From Bacteroidales bacterium (GTDB lineage Bacteria > Bacteroidota > Bacteroidia > Bacteroidales > FEN-979): a stretch of 64,000 nucleotides of DNA. The stretch lies in the NCBI GenBank assembly GCA_025355465.1, contig JANXZO010000070.1, positions 67,114 through 131,113 of the forward strand, written 5' to 3'. The notes under the pieces were generated by a model that was not told the DNA's origin, did not search any database, and saw only the letters and a program-made list of their open reading frames with translations. Positions 1-9,137 of this stretch are shown in pieces. The translations under genes and the position numbers were made by a program. Position 1 is the stretch's first letter. Every line of letters starts with the position of its first letter.

Positions 1-594
1 CGATTCAGGCGTCCAACGCTGACAGCAACCGCATATCTCAACGACAAAATTGCGCAAAAGCGTCATCCCTTCGGTGGTATGGTACACTTCCGGGTGGAAC
101 TGAATGCCATAGGTGGGTTCATCCTTGACCTTGTAGCCGGCAAACTTCACATCGGGAGTACTGGTAATTGTAGCAAAATCATTTGGTAATGAAAGGATTG
201 TATCGGCGTGCGACATCCAGACCTGGGTTCCGGCGGTCATCCCGCGCATAAGGTCACTGGCCCCATCGATAAAAGTAAGGTTGGCCCGACCATACTCCCT
301 GATCTTTGAGGGCGCCACTTCACCGCCTGATGATTGCGCCAGGTATTGCGCACCATAGCAAACCCCGAGAATGGGTAATTTACCCTTTATTCCCGAAAGG
401 TTCGGATTGGGTGCATCTGTATCGCGCACCGAAAAGGGACTTCCCGACAGGATGACACCTTTAAGTTCAATCCCGAACACAGGGATTTTATTGTATGGAT
501 GGATTTCACAATAAACATTGAGTTCCCTTACCCGCCGTGCTATAAGTTGGGTATACTGAGAACCGAAATCCAGGATGAGGATGGTTTCTTGCAT
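1..594 (-). CDS. guaA: GMP synthase (glutamine-hydrolysing), N-terminal part, cut by window edge
   Basis: The first 198 codons of GuaA, which converts XMP to GMP using ammonia from glutamine. The visible part is the class I glutamine amidotransferase domain: it opens MQETILILDFGSQYTQLIAR, typical of GuaA, has the nucleophile-elbow motif GVCYGAQ with the catalytic Cys, and has GIQFHPEV with the His and Glu of the triad. The ATP-pyrophosphatase and dimerisation domains lie outside the window. The ATG at 594 lies 23 bp after the stop of the M23 peptidase gene, and a perfect TATATTTG -7 box sits only 4 bp before it, so the gene may have its own, nearly leaderless transcript as well as read-through from upstream. 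Identification is firm. Confidence 0.95.
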   Translation of the reverse strand, partial: MQETILILDFGSQYTQLIARRVRELNVYCEIHPYNKIPVFGIELKGVILSGSPFSVRDTDAPNPNLSGIKGKLPILGVCYGAQYLAQSSGGEVAPSKIREYGRANLTFIDGASDLMRGMTAGTQVWMSHADTILSLPNDFATITSTPDVKFAGYKVKDEPTYGIQFHPEVYHTTEGMTLLRNFVVEICGCCQRWTPES

Positions 595-598
595 GACA

Positions 599-606
599 CA
601 AATATA
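599..606 (-). promoter_or_regulatory. guaA: Putative -7 box of guaA (TATATTTG)
   Basis: Minus-strand TATATTTG matches the Bacteroidota TAnnTTTG -7 consensus exactly, four bases before the guaA ATG. No clear TTTG -33 element is seen at the right distance. If used, the transcript would be almost leaderless. Confidence 0.35.
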
Positions 607-617
607 GAAAGAAATAT

Positions 618-2339
618 TTACCGGTTAAGGGTAGCTTCGTATCGCGTTGAATTTCCTACCCCATCGGTGACGGTGAGTACGAAAATATTTTTCCCGGGCT
701 TCATCATCTGATCAAAAACATAGGTAAGCTGGTTGCTTTTGGCATCGAAATCCATTAGTATCCAGCGACCATTGAGCGTTCCCCTGTAAGTTTTAATGCC
801 TGACAGGTTGTCGGATATCTTCACGAGGATAGAGTTCTGTTTGGCCACCTTTTTATTATTAAAGACATTCACCGGCCTGATTACCGGAGGAGTGACGTCC
901 ACCATTACCGTATAATTTCCGAATTCACGGATTTGCGCGGTAACATAACCTTCGGAATATTTACCCCCAACGCTGGATCGTTTATTTCCGGGAAAAACCT
1001 GCACAATGACTGCCTTGCCGGCGAGGGATTCGGGCAGCCCCCTGGTTTTAATCGATAATGAGCAGAAGGTATGCAGCGGGGTCAGATTATTGTGAAGATG
1101 ATGTACCTGTGCATACGAACCGCCGGATGCTTCGGTTACCTCATATTCGAAAGGCAGTTCCTCATACAGAGCCTCTTTGGGAACATCGAACCGGATCCCG
1201 TCGCGCTCGAAATGATTATCCTCCTTATACGTAAACAGCTGGCTTCCTGTATATACCGGCTTCGGTCGGCTGCCTGCCGGAGGGTGACTTCTGACCCAGA
1301 AGTTAAGCCTGGCTGCATTACCGAAAACATCTTTCACAACATACTGCACCCGGTGTGCTTTCCGGTCGGTAAAAGTAAGGACACCCCTGTTTTTTACCTC
1401 ACTATAAACAGACAGCCTATTGTTGGGCGCTACATAGGAGCGCTGAATTTTCCGCTTCTGCTGAACGAAGGCAGGATAATCCATCAGACTGTTGGCATAA
1501 CGCGTTTCCGCAAATGCAAAACGATCCATTGTTTGTGTAAATATCGTTTCTCCGTCCACACTGAGCTGAATGGAATAAACGCCGGTTTTTAGTCCGCCTT
1601 CAGTGATGTCGGACGGTTCAATCCCGAAAATAATATTTCCGGAAACCTTAATGGTATCGGCCAATTTCAGGCTAAAATTGCCACCGGAACCGGAAGCAGG
1701 AACCAATAAGGCTTTCCCGGCAAAATTTACCATACTGTTGTCATCCATCGGATAAACTTTGAGCCAGGCAATCCGTGGAGGAATATCATCAGGTTGCATG
1801 AACCCGAAAAAGAGTGGATCGATGATCTCCTGCGTTTTTGCATCGCGGATCTCAAAATGGAGATGAGGGCCGCCCGATGCTCCTGAATTTCCAGAGTAGG
1901 CAATGAGGTCGCCCTTTTTCACTTTCAGCACCCCGGCCGGCACTTCTGTGTCGAGGGCAAAAGACTCGTTCTTATATTGCTGGCTGTTCACCCAAACCGC
2001 GATGGCACCGGCATACGATCGCAAGTGCCCATACAGGGAGGTATAACCGTTCGGGTGAGTAATATACAGCGCCTTCCCAAACCCTCCGGCAGAAACATTT
2101 ACGCGCGACACATATCCATCGGCAATAGCGTATATCGGCTTCCCCTGGACCCCTTCCGTGCGAATATCGATACCGGAATGGAAATGGTTCCTGCGAATTT
2201 CACCGAATGATCCTGCCAGGGTGACGTTGAACGATACCGGTGACCGGAAATAGTTTTTCGGGTAGGTTACTTGTCCGTAAGCCTGGGATACCAGCATGGC
2301 CAGCAGACAAAGAACAGCATGGCGGAGGGCCTTCCTCAT
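618..2339 (-). CDS. M23 family metallopeptidase (secreted)
   Basis: A secreted zinc peptidase of the M23 (LytM/lysostaphin) family, expected to cut peptide cross-links in peptidoglycan. A signal peptide covers residues 1-22. The M23 domain lies at about 45-170: H54 and D58 in HFHSGID, then HLH at 159-161, give the zinc ligands and catalytic His. The remaining 400 residues look like beta-rich, Ig-like domains without a recognised catalytic motif; the last of them (about 485-573) resembles a carbohydrate-binding or Ig fold. The start is 2 bp after the stop of the DPP III gene, so the two are probably co-transcribed. Family assignment is firm; the substrate is inferred. Confidence 0.92.
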   Translation of the reverse strand: MRKALRHAVLCLLAMLVSQAYGQVTYPKNYFRSPVSFNVTLAGSFGEIRRNHFHSGIDIRTEGVQGKPIYAIADGYVSRVNVSAGGFGKALYITHPNGYTSLYGHLRSYAGAIAVWVNSQQYKNESFALDTEVPAGVLKVKKGDLIAYSGNSGASGGPHLHFEIRDAKTQEIIDPLFFGFMQPDDIPPRIAWLKVYPMDDNSMVNFAGKALLVPASGSGGNFSLKLADTIKVSGNIIFGIEPSDITEGGLKTGVYSIQLSVDGETIFTQTMDRFAFAETRYANSLMDYPAFVQQKRKIQRSYVAPNNRLSVYSEVKNRGVLTFTDRKAHRVQYVVKDVFGNAARLNFWVRSHPPAGSRPKPVYTGSQLFTYKEDNHFERDGIRFDVPKEALYEELPFEYEVTEASGGSYAQVHHLHNNLTPLHTFCSLSIKTRGLPESLAGKAVIVQVFPGNKRSSVGGKYSEGYVTAQIREFGNYTVMVDVTPPVIRPVNVFNNKKVAKQNSILVKISDNLSGIKTYRGTLNGRWILMDFDAKSNQLTYVFDQMMKPGKNIFVLTVTDGVGNSTRYEATLNR

Positions 2340-2341
2340 GG

Positions 2342-4402
2342 TCAGCGTACAGGAAGGAATGAGTACTTCTTCGAATATTTCAGCATCTGTGCTGTAAAAT
2401 CATCGGGGTAACTGATGGTCACGTCAGTAACCACCTCCCCGTTTTTTACCAAAGTATATTCAGGATTGATGAATCCGGTGTAGGGGGCAATGTTCAGTTT
2501 GGCATAACGCTCCAGCACCTCTTTGTGAAGGACAGGATCCACCTGAACTGCATATGCCTCCACCAGCTTTTTTGCTGCCTCGTAATCTCCTTCCGACGTG
2601 ATGCGCTGAATGATCTTCAGCAATTCTCCAAACTCCTTGCGTAAGGCCTGGTAATCGTTGATCGTGAAATACACCTTCCCGTTGCGGATAACCTTTTCAA
2701 TAACTTTCTGCTTTTCACCTTTTTCGAAGACCCACCTGGCAATGAGCGCCCGGTCGCGCATGTGCGACTCCTCGATGGTCTTGCCGGGATAGATACGCAC
2801 AAGCTGTGTCATCAGTCCATTACGGATATAGCTGTCGTACTCTGCTTTTCCTACCTCATCGCCGGGCACCAGTCCCAGTTTCACCATCTCCGGGTCCATG
2901 ATATAGTAAAGGGCGAAAAGGTCGGCGCGGGACTCCTCGATGGTGGAATGATAATTTTTCAGTGCATCTGCCCCCACGCCTGGATTCAGCTGTCCCGAAC
3001 CGTGTCCGAGACATTCATGAAGATCGGTGGTAAGATTACCTGCAAGGTGTCCGTATTTTTCGGCGCGATCCACCTCCTCTTTCGAACAGGCAAACTCCTG
3101 AAGGAATCCGTTTCCCTTGGCGGCCTGATCATACGCATTGGTGATGTTATCCATGGTTACCGATTTGGAGCCATACTCCTTGCGGATCCAGTTCGCATTC
3201 GGAAGGTTAATCCCGATGGGAGTTGTCGGATCGCTTTCTCCTCCCAACTGAGCCACGGTGATCACCTTTGCCGTTACACCTTTGACCGTCTTCTTTTTGA
3301 ATCCGGGATCAACAGGCGAGTTGTCTTCAAAATACTGAGCGTTACTACTCAGCGTCTCAGTCCGCTTGGTTGCCTCCACATCCTTAAAATTGACAATCGA
3401 CTCCCAGGAACCTTTCATGGCCATCGGATCGCCGTAAACTTCAATAAATCCGTTAACAAAATCAACCAGTGAGTTCAGGTCCTTTACCCAGGCAATGTTA
3501 TATTCATCCCAGATAACCAGGTCGCCCGACTTGTAGTAAGCAATAAGCTTTTTTAAGGCTTCATTCTGCCCGGGGGTTTCGGTAACGGTAAGCGCCTTCT
3601 CAAGCCAGCGGACGATCTGCCCGATAGCCTCCCCATAATGGCCACCAATTTTATAAACCTTTTCAACGATCCTGCCATTCTCCTTTACCAGTTTTGAATT
3701 CAGTCCGAAAGCGATGAGTGTGTCCCTGCTACCCTGTTTGACCTCGCTTTTCATCTTTGCATAAAACTCCTCTGCCTCCTTCTGCGAAACACCTTCGTAA
3801 AAATTGGAAGCCGAACTTAATACGAGATCGGTGGCAGGATCAAGACTCACTCTCTTGGGGGCAACACCCGGATCGAACAACAACGGGCTCATTTCCGCAA
3901 TAAACTGTCCGGAACTTTCCCCCTTTTTTAGCGGCAGCGACTTTGCCGGTATGCTGTTAATCAGGGTAGCAAAATATGCCGCTGAAAATTCAGGCAGAAA
4001 TTTATCGGTGGAGTAATGGTGATGGATACCGTTGCAGAACCACACACGCTTCAGGTAGACCATGAATTTTTTGAAATCCGCGCTTTTTCTGTCTCCCATA
4101 TACTCGCGGTATATTGCCTCAAGCGTTGTTCGGATGAGCAGGTTCGATTTATAGTTTTGGTCGTAGGTAATGTCGCGACCGCACAGTGCAGCCTGGCTAA
4201 GATAGTAGATAAGCTCCTTTTGCTTCAGGGTAAGGGCTTCAAATCCGGGCACCTGGTAACGCAGGATTTTCGCATCGGCAAACTGCTCCGTCTGATATTT
4301 AAAATTATCTTTTAAATCGGGCTTTTTGTCTTTCGTTACCTGGGTTTGTGCAAAAGCGGAAATTGCTGTAAACATGATCAAGGTTGTGCTAATGATTTTC
4401 AT
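2342..4402 (-). CDS. Dipeptidyl peptidase III (M49 family)
   Basis: A zinc exopeptidase that removes dipeptides from the N terminus of short peptides. The M49 signature HECLGH is at residues 462-467, followed by EESRAD at 489-494, whose Glu supplies the third zinc ligand. The length of 686 residues fits bacterial DPP III. A signal-peptide-like N terminus (residues 1-18, ending SAFAQ) suggests export to the periplasm. The start overlaps the end of comB by 14 bp and the M23 gene follows after 2 bp, so these three genes are very likely one transcription unit. Together with the M23 enzyme it could serve peptide recycling, but this is inference. Confidence 0.95.
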   Translation of the reverse strand: MKIISTTLIMFTAISAFAQTQVTKDKKPDLKDNFKYQTEQFADAKILRYQVPGFEALTLKQKELIYYLSQAALCGRDITYDQNYKSNLLIRTTLEAIYREYMGDRKSADFKKFMVYLKRVWFCNGIHHHYSTDKFLPEFSAAYFATLINSIPAKSLPLKKGESSGQFIAEMSPLLFDPGVAPKRVSLDPATDLVLSSASNFYEGVSQKEAEEFYAKMKSEVKQGSRDTLIAFGLNSKLVKENGRIVEKVYKIGGHYGEAIGQIVRWLEKALTVTETPGQNEALKKLIAYYKSGDLVIWDEYNIAWVKDLNSLVDFVNGFIEVYGDPMAMKGSWESIVNFKDVEATKRTETLSSNAQYFEDNSPVDPGFKKKTVKGVTAKVITVAQLGGESDPTTPIGINLPNANWIRKEYGSKSVTMDNITNAYDQAAKGNGFLQEFACSKEEVDRAEKYGHLAGNLTTDLHECLGHGSGQLNPGVGADALKNYHSTIEESRADLFALYYIMDPEMVKLGLVPGDEVGKAEYDSYIRNGLMTQLVRIYPGKTIEESHMRDRALIARWVFEKGEKQKVIEKVIRNGKVYFTINDYQALRKEFGELLKIIQRITSEGDYEAAKKLVEAYAVQVDPVLHKEVLERYAKLNIAPYTGFINPEYTLVKNGEVVTDVTISYPDDFTAQMLKYSKKYSFLPVR

Positions 4403-5138
4403 TTGACAATAACTTTACATTTGAAATTTCACCCTCTTCAAAAACCGGAACCACATCGGTCTGATCGATCTGGAAGGAGAATGGTACTACGTCGTCAAGT
4501 CCAAGGCGTTTTAACCGGTGCCGGTGAGCGGCTTTCTCAATGTAGCCGAGAAGGTCATTTTTCGCCGTATGCCAGAGGTCAATTGCTGCTACCGCGGAAT
4601 CGCAATGCGACTCAAATCCCGCCTTGCCTAGAAGGTTTTCGGCCAGGGCCCCGGCAAATATCGTATCCTCGAGGCAGAATTTATTTTTCCATCCTGAGCA
4701 TAGGATGACCACGTTGCTTTTCTGGGATTCAAGCCAGTTTGCCAGTGCCGAAAGGTTGATGAAAGCACCGATCGCAATTTTTTTGGCCGGTTTGGCTATT
4801 TCCAGCGCCCGGGTGCCGTTTGTAGTGCAGTACACCAGCGTTTTTCCGCCAATGGCTTCAGAAGTGAAATTAAAAGCTGAATTTCCAAAGTCGGCAAAAT
4901 CCAGTTTTTGTCCATCCTGTTCCGACGCGACCAAAAAGCCTCTCTCCTTCATTGCTTTTGCTTCCCCGAGGCTGTCCACCGGTAAAATGCGCAGCACACC
5001 ATTTTCGAAAGCAGTGCAAATGGAGGTGGTAGCCCTTAGTATATCGACCAACACTACGATATAATCGCCCCTGGTCATGATATCGCCAAACAGTCGTGGT
5101 GAAAAGCAGACCTCAATGGTATTGGGGCAATTGTTCAT
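4389..5138 (-). CDS. comB: 2-phosphosulfolactate phosphatase (ComB family)
   Basis: A member of the ComB family, Mg-dependent acid phosphatases that turn (R)-2-phospho-3-sulfolactate into sulfolactate. Family hallmarks are visible: VVLVDILRATTSI near residue 29, TTNGTRAL near 104, and CSGWKNKFCLEDTIFAGAL near 146. The 249-residue length is normal. In methanogens this is the second step of coenzyme M synthesis; in bacteria the role is often unclear. No phosphosulfolactate synthase (ComA) or sulfolactate dehydrogenase (ComC) is present nearby. The protein lacks a signal peptide and is cytoplasmic, sitting between exported proteins in the same gene run. Confidence 0.9.
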   Translation of the reverse strand: MNNCPNTIEVCFSPRLFGDIMTRGDYIVVLVDILRATTSICTAFENGVLRILPVDSLGEAKAMKERGFLVASEQDGQKLDFADFGNSAFNFTSEAIGGKTLVYCTTNGTRALEIAKPAKKIAIGAFINLSALANWLESQKSNVVILCSGWKNKFCLEDTIFAGALAENLLGKAGFESHCDSAVAAIDLWHTAKNDLLGYIEKAAHRHRLKRLGLDDVVPFSFQIDQTDVVPVFEEGEISNVKLLSNENH

Positions 5139-5152
5139 GGCTGGGATTATCT

Positions 5153-7705
5153 CTAATAATAAACGACTTCACACCGCGGATGTGCGGCTTTGAACGCTTC
5201 CACCTTTTTTGCTGAGACCTTGGAATTGAAGATTTTCAGCGATTGGAGCTGGCTCATTCCCTGCAATGCATCGAGGCTGCTGACCCGGGTGTTGTAAAAT
5301 TCGACCACCCGGAGGTTGGTGAGTTTAACGATATACTTAAGGTTTTTCACAGGGGTTCCGCTGAATTTCAGTACTTCAAGATTCATCATGTTCTGCAACG
5401 GAACCAACTCCTCCACCTGGGTATTGGAAAAATCAATCTCCTTAAGGTTTGAAAGTCCGGTAACCGGGGTTAAATCTGAAATCGGATTCTTAGGACACCG
5501 TATTTTCCTGAGCTGCACCATCTGGGTAACCGGATCGAGTTTACTCACACCGGTACCGGAAAACTGGAGGGTATTAAGTCGCGTAAGGTGCAGCACCGGC
5601 ACCAGGTCGCTTATCTGAAAATTTTCCGAAATCCAGAGCGAATCAAGGTTGGCTATCTGTTGAAGCTGAACCTTGTCCGGAGTATTTTTCATCGCCAGCT
5701 GCCGCAACATCACATCTTTCCATGGCTGGCTGATTCCCGTCCACCAGCGATTGTTTTCATAAGTCTGGAAAACGAGCATACACCCGCTGTTCTTATTGAA
5801 AAACTTGTTGGCTTCCTCAATGCCCACTTTGCTGTTATCGGCGTAGATAAAAAGGAGCTTTTCAAGTCCGTAAAGCGGACTCAAATCGGCCACAGCACAA
5901 TTATCAAGGTACAGTGTTTCAAGCTGCAACAACCCTTTCAGCGGCGAAACACCCGTGATTTTAGTGTTGGAGGCATTGATCACTTTCAACTCGGTAAGGC
6001 CCTGCAAAGGGTCAAAGCTGGCAATGCCGGCGCTCTGGCATTGAAGGTTACGCAAGAGAATCAGTTGACTTAACGGCTCGAGCGAAGTTACCGACATGCG
6101 GCCTGTGATGTTGATGCTATCGAGCAGAATAAGCTTATGCAGTTGCTCTGAGGTTGGCGGATTGCTGATGGGCAGATAGAAATTGAAAAGGTTCTGCCAC
6201 TCGGTGTTGATACCAGCCCACCATCGGGTTAGCTCGGCCGACTTATAAACCAGCGATGTTCCCGGATGTTTTTTTAAAAAGTTTAGCGCTTCCGCCTGTG
6301 TTATCTTCGAATAGTCGCAATATACCTTTTGCAGCGCAGAAAGGTTGTCGAGCGGCACCAGGTTTCCGATCCCGGTACTGTCGGCCAGCAGTATATTCAG
6401 ACTGGTCATCTTGCTGAGTGGTTCAAGGCTGACCACATTTGTAGATGAAATATTGAGCAGTGCGATGGCCGTCATTTCGGCCAGCGGTGTAAGATCTTTA
6501 ACAGTCGTTCGGCTGAGCCGCAAATCTCTGATACCGGTAAGGTCGCGGATATTGTCCAGTGTTGCAACCCGCGATCCGCTAATGTCGAGTGTATTCAGCG
6601 AAGTGAAGGTGGGTATGACCGAGAGATCGCTGATGGCGGTTCCCTTCAATTTCAGCTCCCGGATATGGGTACAAAAGCGTAAAGGTTCGAGTGAGATAAC
6701 CGGCGTACCTGAGATGTCGAGCACCTCGAGATTGTTTAGGTTACGCAATGGCATCAGGTCACTCACCGGAGTCCCTGACAGGTTTACCTCTTTCAGGGCG
6801 GAAATTTTGCCCAGGGGTTCCAGGTCCGAAATGGAGTTGTTACCCGAAATATTCACTTTGGAAAGATGCATGATCTGACCGAGGAACTGATAGAACTCAG
6901 ATCCCATGATGGGTGTCTTTTGTCCGCCAATTATTGCCAATGAGTCATTAAAACTCTCGATTTGCGCCATGGAGGTGGTTCCTTCAAGCATCATTCCGGC
7001 TGACAGCACATCTTTCCAGCTTTGCGACAAACCATTCCACCAGTTCCGCATGTCATCCTTTTCATTCAGCTTTGTGGTGTAAACGCTGACGATCTTCAGC
7101 TGCTGTTTGGTTTCATCATAGTTGATCTCTACATACCTTACCTTGTTGGAATTCACCGAATCTCCGTTGATGGTGATTCCTTTCAGGTTTCGGTTGGCAG
7201 TAACCCGGAAGTAGGTAAGTCCCTGTTCGTTTGACAGGACGCTTACATCCTGAACCGTATAGTTGAACCGTGCCGATTTGAAGAAGAAACTAACGTCGGT
7301 GAGGTAAGCCGGCATATCTTTGTAGAGCGGAACCAGCCGGGTTTCATCCAGATCGTCTTCGACCTGAACCTCAGGATCCCAGCAAAATTTCAGATAACTC
7401 TGAGTTATCACTGTTTGCTTTTCATTTACAGGATTCCTCGGGTCGGCCAGGAAGTTGAGCGTGCTCACAAAGAAATTAACGAGTGGAGTAACCTGTTGCT
7501 TAAAGGTATCAATTTTCGTTGCCGGGATCGTTCCGGCTTTAAGGGTAACGGTATTCTTGTCGGAGCCGGGTTTTTTCTGGGCAGGTTTTGACGAAGTGGT
7601 TTTCGGTTTCGTCGCAGTTTTTTTAGGAGGCGATTTTTTCTGCGCCAATGATGGGTTCAGGCAGATGGCAAGCGCCATCAGGATAATAAGGGAGATTTTC
7701 CTCAT
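5153..7705 (-). CDS. Secreted leucine-rich-repeat protein with repeated RWW linker modules
   Basis: An exported 850-residue protein. Residues 1-21 are a signal peptide and 22-50 a Lys/Pro/Thr-rich linker. Residues about 65-215 form an alpha/beta domain that resembles the products of the two neighbouring genes (NTF2-like by eye). The rest is built from three leucine-rich-repeat blocks with a 22-residue period (consensus LxPLxxLxxLxxLxxSxTxVxx, close to the SDS22/internalin type). Each block is introduced by a Trp-rich linker: WW at 222-223, 495-496 and 654-655, each followed about seven residues later by another Trp. Each block ends in a cap with HPG/HPRC-VVY-like sequence. No catalytic motif is seen; a binding or scaffolding role in the envelope is likely. 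It follows three small exported genes with 6-bp or overlapping junctions. Confidence 0.85.
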   Translation of the reverse strand: MRKISLIILMALAICLNPSLAQKKSPPKKTATKPKTTSSKPAQKKPGSDKNTVTLKAGTIPATKIDTFKQQVTPLVNFFVSTLNFLADPRNPVNEKQTVITQSYLKFCWDPEVQVEDDLDETRLVPLYKDMPAYLTDVSFFFKSARFNYTVQDVSVLSNEQGLTYFRVTANRNLKGITINGDSVNSNKVRYVEINYDETKQQLKIVSVYTTKLNEKDDMRNWWNGLSQSWKDVLSAGMMLEGTTSMAQIESFNDSLAIIGGQKTPIMGSEFYQFLGQIMHLSKVNISGNNSISDLEPLGKISALKEVNLSGTPVSDLMPLRNLNNLEVLDISGTPVISLEPLRFCTHIRELKLKGTAISDLSVIPTFTSLNTLDISGSRVATLDNIRDLTGIRDLRLSRTTVKDLTPLAEMTAIALLNISSTNVVSLEPLSKMTSLNILLADSTGIGNLVPLDNLSALQKVYCDYSKITQAEALNFLKKHPGTSLVYKSAELTRWWAGINTEWQNLFNFYLPISNPPTSEQLHKLILLDSINITGRMSVTSLEPLSQLILLRNLQCQSAGIASFDPLQGLTELKVINASNTKITGVSPLKGLLQLETLYLDNCAVADLSPLYGLEKLLFIYADNSKVGIEEANKFFNKNSGCMLVFQTYENNRWWTGISQPWKDVMLRQLAMKNTPDKVQLQQIANLDSLWISENFQISDLVPVLHLTRLNTLQFSGTGVSKLDPVTQMVQLRKIRCPKNPISDLTPVTGLSNLKEIDFSNTQVEELVPLQNMMNLEVLKFSGTPVKNLKYIVKLTNLRVVEFYNTRVSSLDALQGMSQLQSLKIFNSKVSAKKVEAFKAAHPRCEVVYY

Positions 7706-7711
7706 GCGAAA

Positions 7712-8584
7712 TTAGTTTACGTGCGTGTAATGGCGCAGCAGCGCTTTTTTTTCCGTTTCGGTTACCCGAAGGAGGTTGGAGATAAGCCAGCCGGAATTGA
7801 CATCATTCCGGTTAAAATAGGAGACTTCAAAGTACCAGTTCGGAACCTGGAATATATGAAATTTCACGCTGTTGACCTCAACAAAGCTCAGGTTGCCGTT
7901 TTTCAGCTCCATCACAAACAATGCGAGCATGTCGGGGGTATAATTATTTTCGAGGTAGTAATCCATTTTTTCCGGTTCCCGGAAAATCTTATGCAGGTTC
8001 ATGAAATCCAGTTCGTGGCTCATCGGGTGAATGAAATACTTCAGGTTTGCCGTATCGTTGACATGCGTAAACCACGACTCAAATTTATTGAAATAAACAT
8101 TGGAAAACATCCACTTGTACCCGCCATTCTGCTTCTCGATCTTGAGGTACATGATGATATTGACTTTCTCCCGCTTGTAAAGGAAGGTGGCTGTAACTTC
8201 GGCAAACCATCCCGGTTTTTGAAAATCGAGGTAAACCGGATTTTTCTTGTTCATGACCTCCTCAATAAAAACGAACTTAAGGTCGCTGTTTATTACGGGG
8301 CTTGAATTATCAAACAGTATGTTGAGGTATTTCTTGCGGTTTTTCAGATCCCGGTAACCATTTTCGCCCGGATAATAACGCTTTCCCTTGAAGTCTTCCT
8401 CCGCATTGAACCGGAGGAAAAACTGGTTCATCTGCTTGGTTTGGGCATAAAAGACCGTTTCATCCCCCGTAAATGAGCCAATGGACCCTTGTCCGAGGCT
8501 CATTAACGGAAGGAAAAATAAAGAGATCCAGAGGAATCTTTGCAAAACAGGGCTATTTCGATGTTTCCTTAACTCTGATATCAC
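7712..8584 (-). CDS. Exported protein of unknown function
   Basis: A 290-residue protein with a basic N terminus and a hydrophobic stretch (about residues 18-31, ending SLGQG) that looks like a signal peptide. The body is rich in aromatic residues and alternates strands and helices; no catalytic motif or known family is recognised. The start overlaps the end of the upstream gene by 32 bp and the stop is 6 bp before the LRR gene, so it belongs to the same operon. A later ATG (Met28) would shorten the overlap but would destroy the signal peptide, so the longer form is preferred. Confidence 0.75.
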   Translation of the reverse strand: MISELRKHRNSPVLQRFLWISLFFLPLMSLGQGSIGSFTGDETVFYAQTKQMNQFFLRFNAEEDFKGKRYYPGENGYRDLKNRKKYLNILFDNSSPVINSDLKFVFIEEVMNKKNPVYLDFQKPGWFAEVTATFLYKREKVNIIMYLKIEKQNGGYKWMFSNVYFNKFESWFTHVNDTANLKYFIHPMSHELDFMNLHKIFREPEKMDYYLENNYTPDMLALFVMELKNGNLSFVEVNSVKFHIFQVPNWYFEVSYFNRNDVNSGWLISNLLRVTETEKKALLRHYTHVN

Positions 8585-9131
8585 CGAGCATTACATCCCA
8601 GAAGCCGATCAACCGGCCGCCAATCTGGGTCTCTTTGCGTTTCACATAAACGGTGATATCCTTTTTGGTAGTATCTTCATAAACCAACCCCTTTTCCTTA
8701 TCAAATCCCTGGAAGCGCTGGTAAATGGTAATAACCCCAACATAGGTGCCGTCGGGCTGCCGCTGAAGATCACTCACATACTGAATCTTATACCAGTCGA
8801 TGGTGACCCGGTCATAATTCAGTTGCATCAGGCGATCAAAGTACTCGCGAACTTTGTAATAATTCACATCCTGTTTACCAAGCGAAGAAACCCCGATTTC
8901 GCTACTCTCCATAAAGAGTTCAACGGCACGCTCTATAACGCGCTGGGCATCAGACCAGGGGGTCTTTTTATCGCCGATGAGGCTGATATATTTACTGAGG
9001 TCACGCACCTTTTCCAGGGCCAGACTGTCGATGGCCTGTTTTCGCTGTGGAGAGAGATTATCCTGGGCATTGACTTTTACCGAGGTTCCCAGAATCACAG
9101 CCAATATGATCAATGAAATTATCTTCTTCAT
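8553..9131 (-). CDS. Exported protein of unknown function, NTF2-like by appearance
   Basis: A 192-residue protein with a clear signal peptide (MKKIISLIILAVILG, cleavage near VNAQ-D at 22-23). The mature part has a helical start (VIERAVELF) and a beta-rich end (VGVITIYQRFQGF, DITVYVKRK), a pattern like NTF2-like folds. By eye it matches residues 65-215 of the LRR protein two genes downstream in the order of strands and helices. It is separated from the lipoprotein gene upstream by 6 bp. Function is unknown; a partner of the LRR protein is a reasonable guess from the operon. Confidence 0.75.
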   Translation of the reverse strand: MKKIISLIILAVILGTSVKVNAQDNLSPQRKQAIDSLALEKVRDLSKYISLIGDKKTPWSDAQRVIERAVELFMESSEIGVSSLGKQDVNYYKVREYFDRLMQLNYDRVTIDWYKIQYVSDLQRQPDGTYVGVITIYQRFQGFDKEKGLVYEDTTKKDITVYVKRKETQIGGRLIGFWDVMLGDIRVKETSK

Positions 9132-9137
9132 GATGTT

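Noticed and set aside
2762-3472. Plus-strand open frame (236 codons) opposite DPP III
   Set aside because: It covers the HECLGH region of a clear enzyme on the minus strand and has no recognisable domain.
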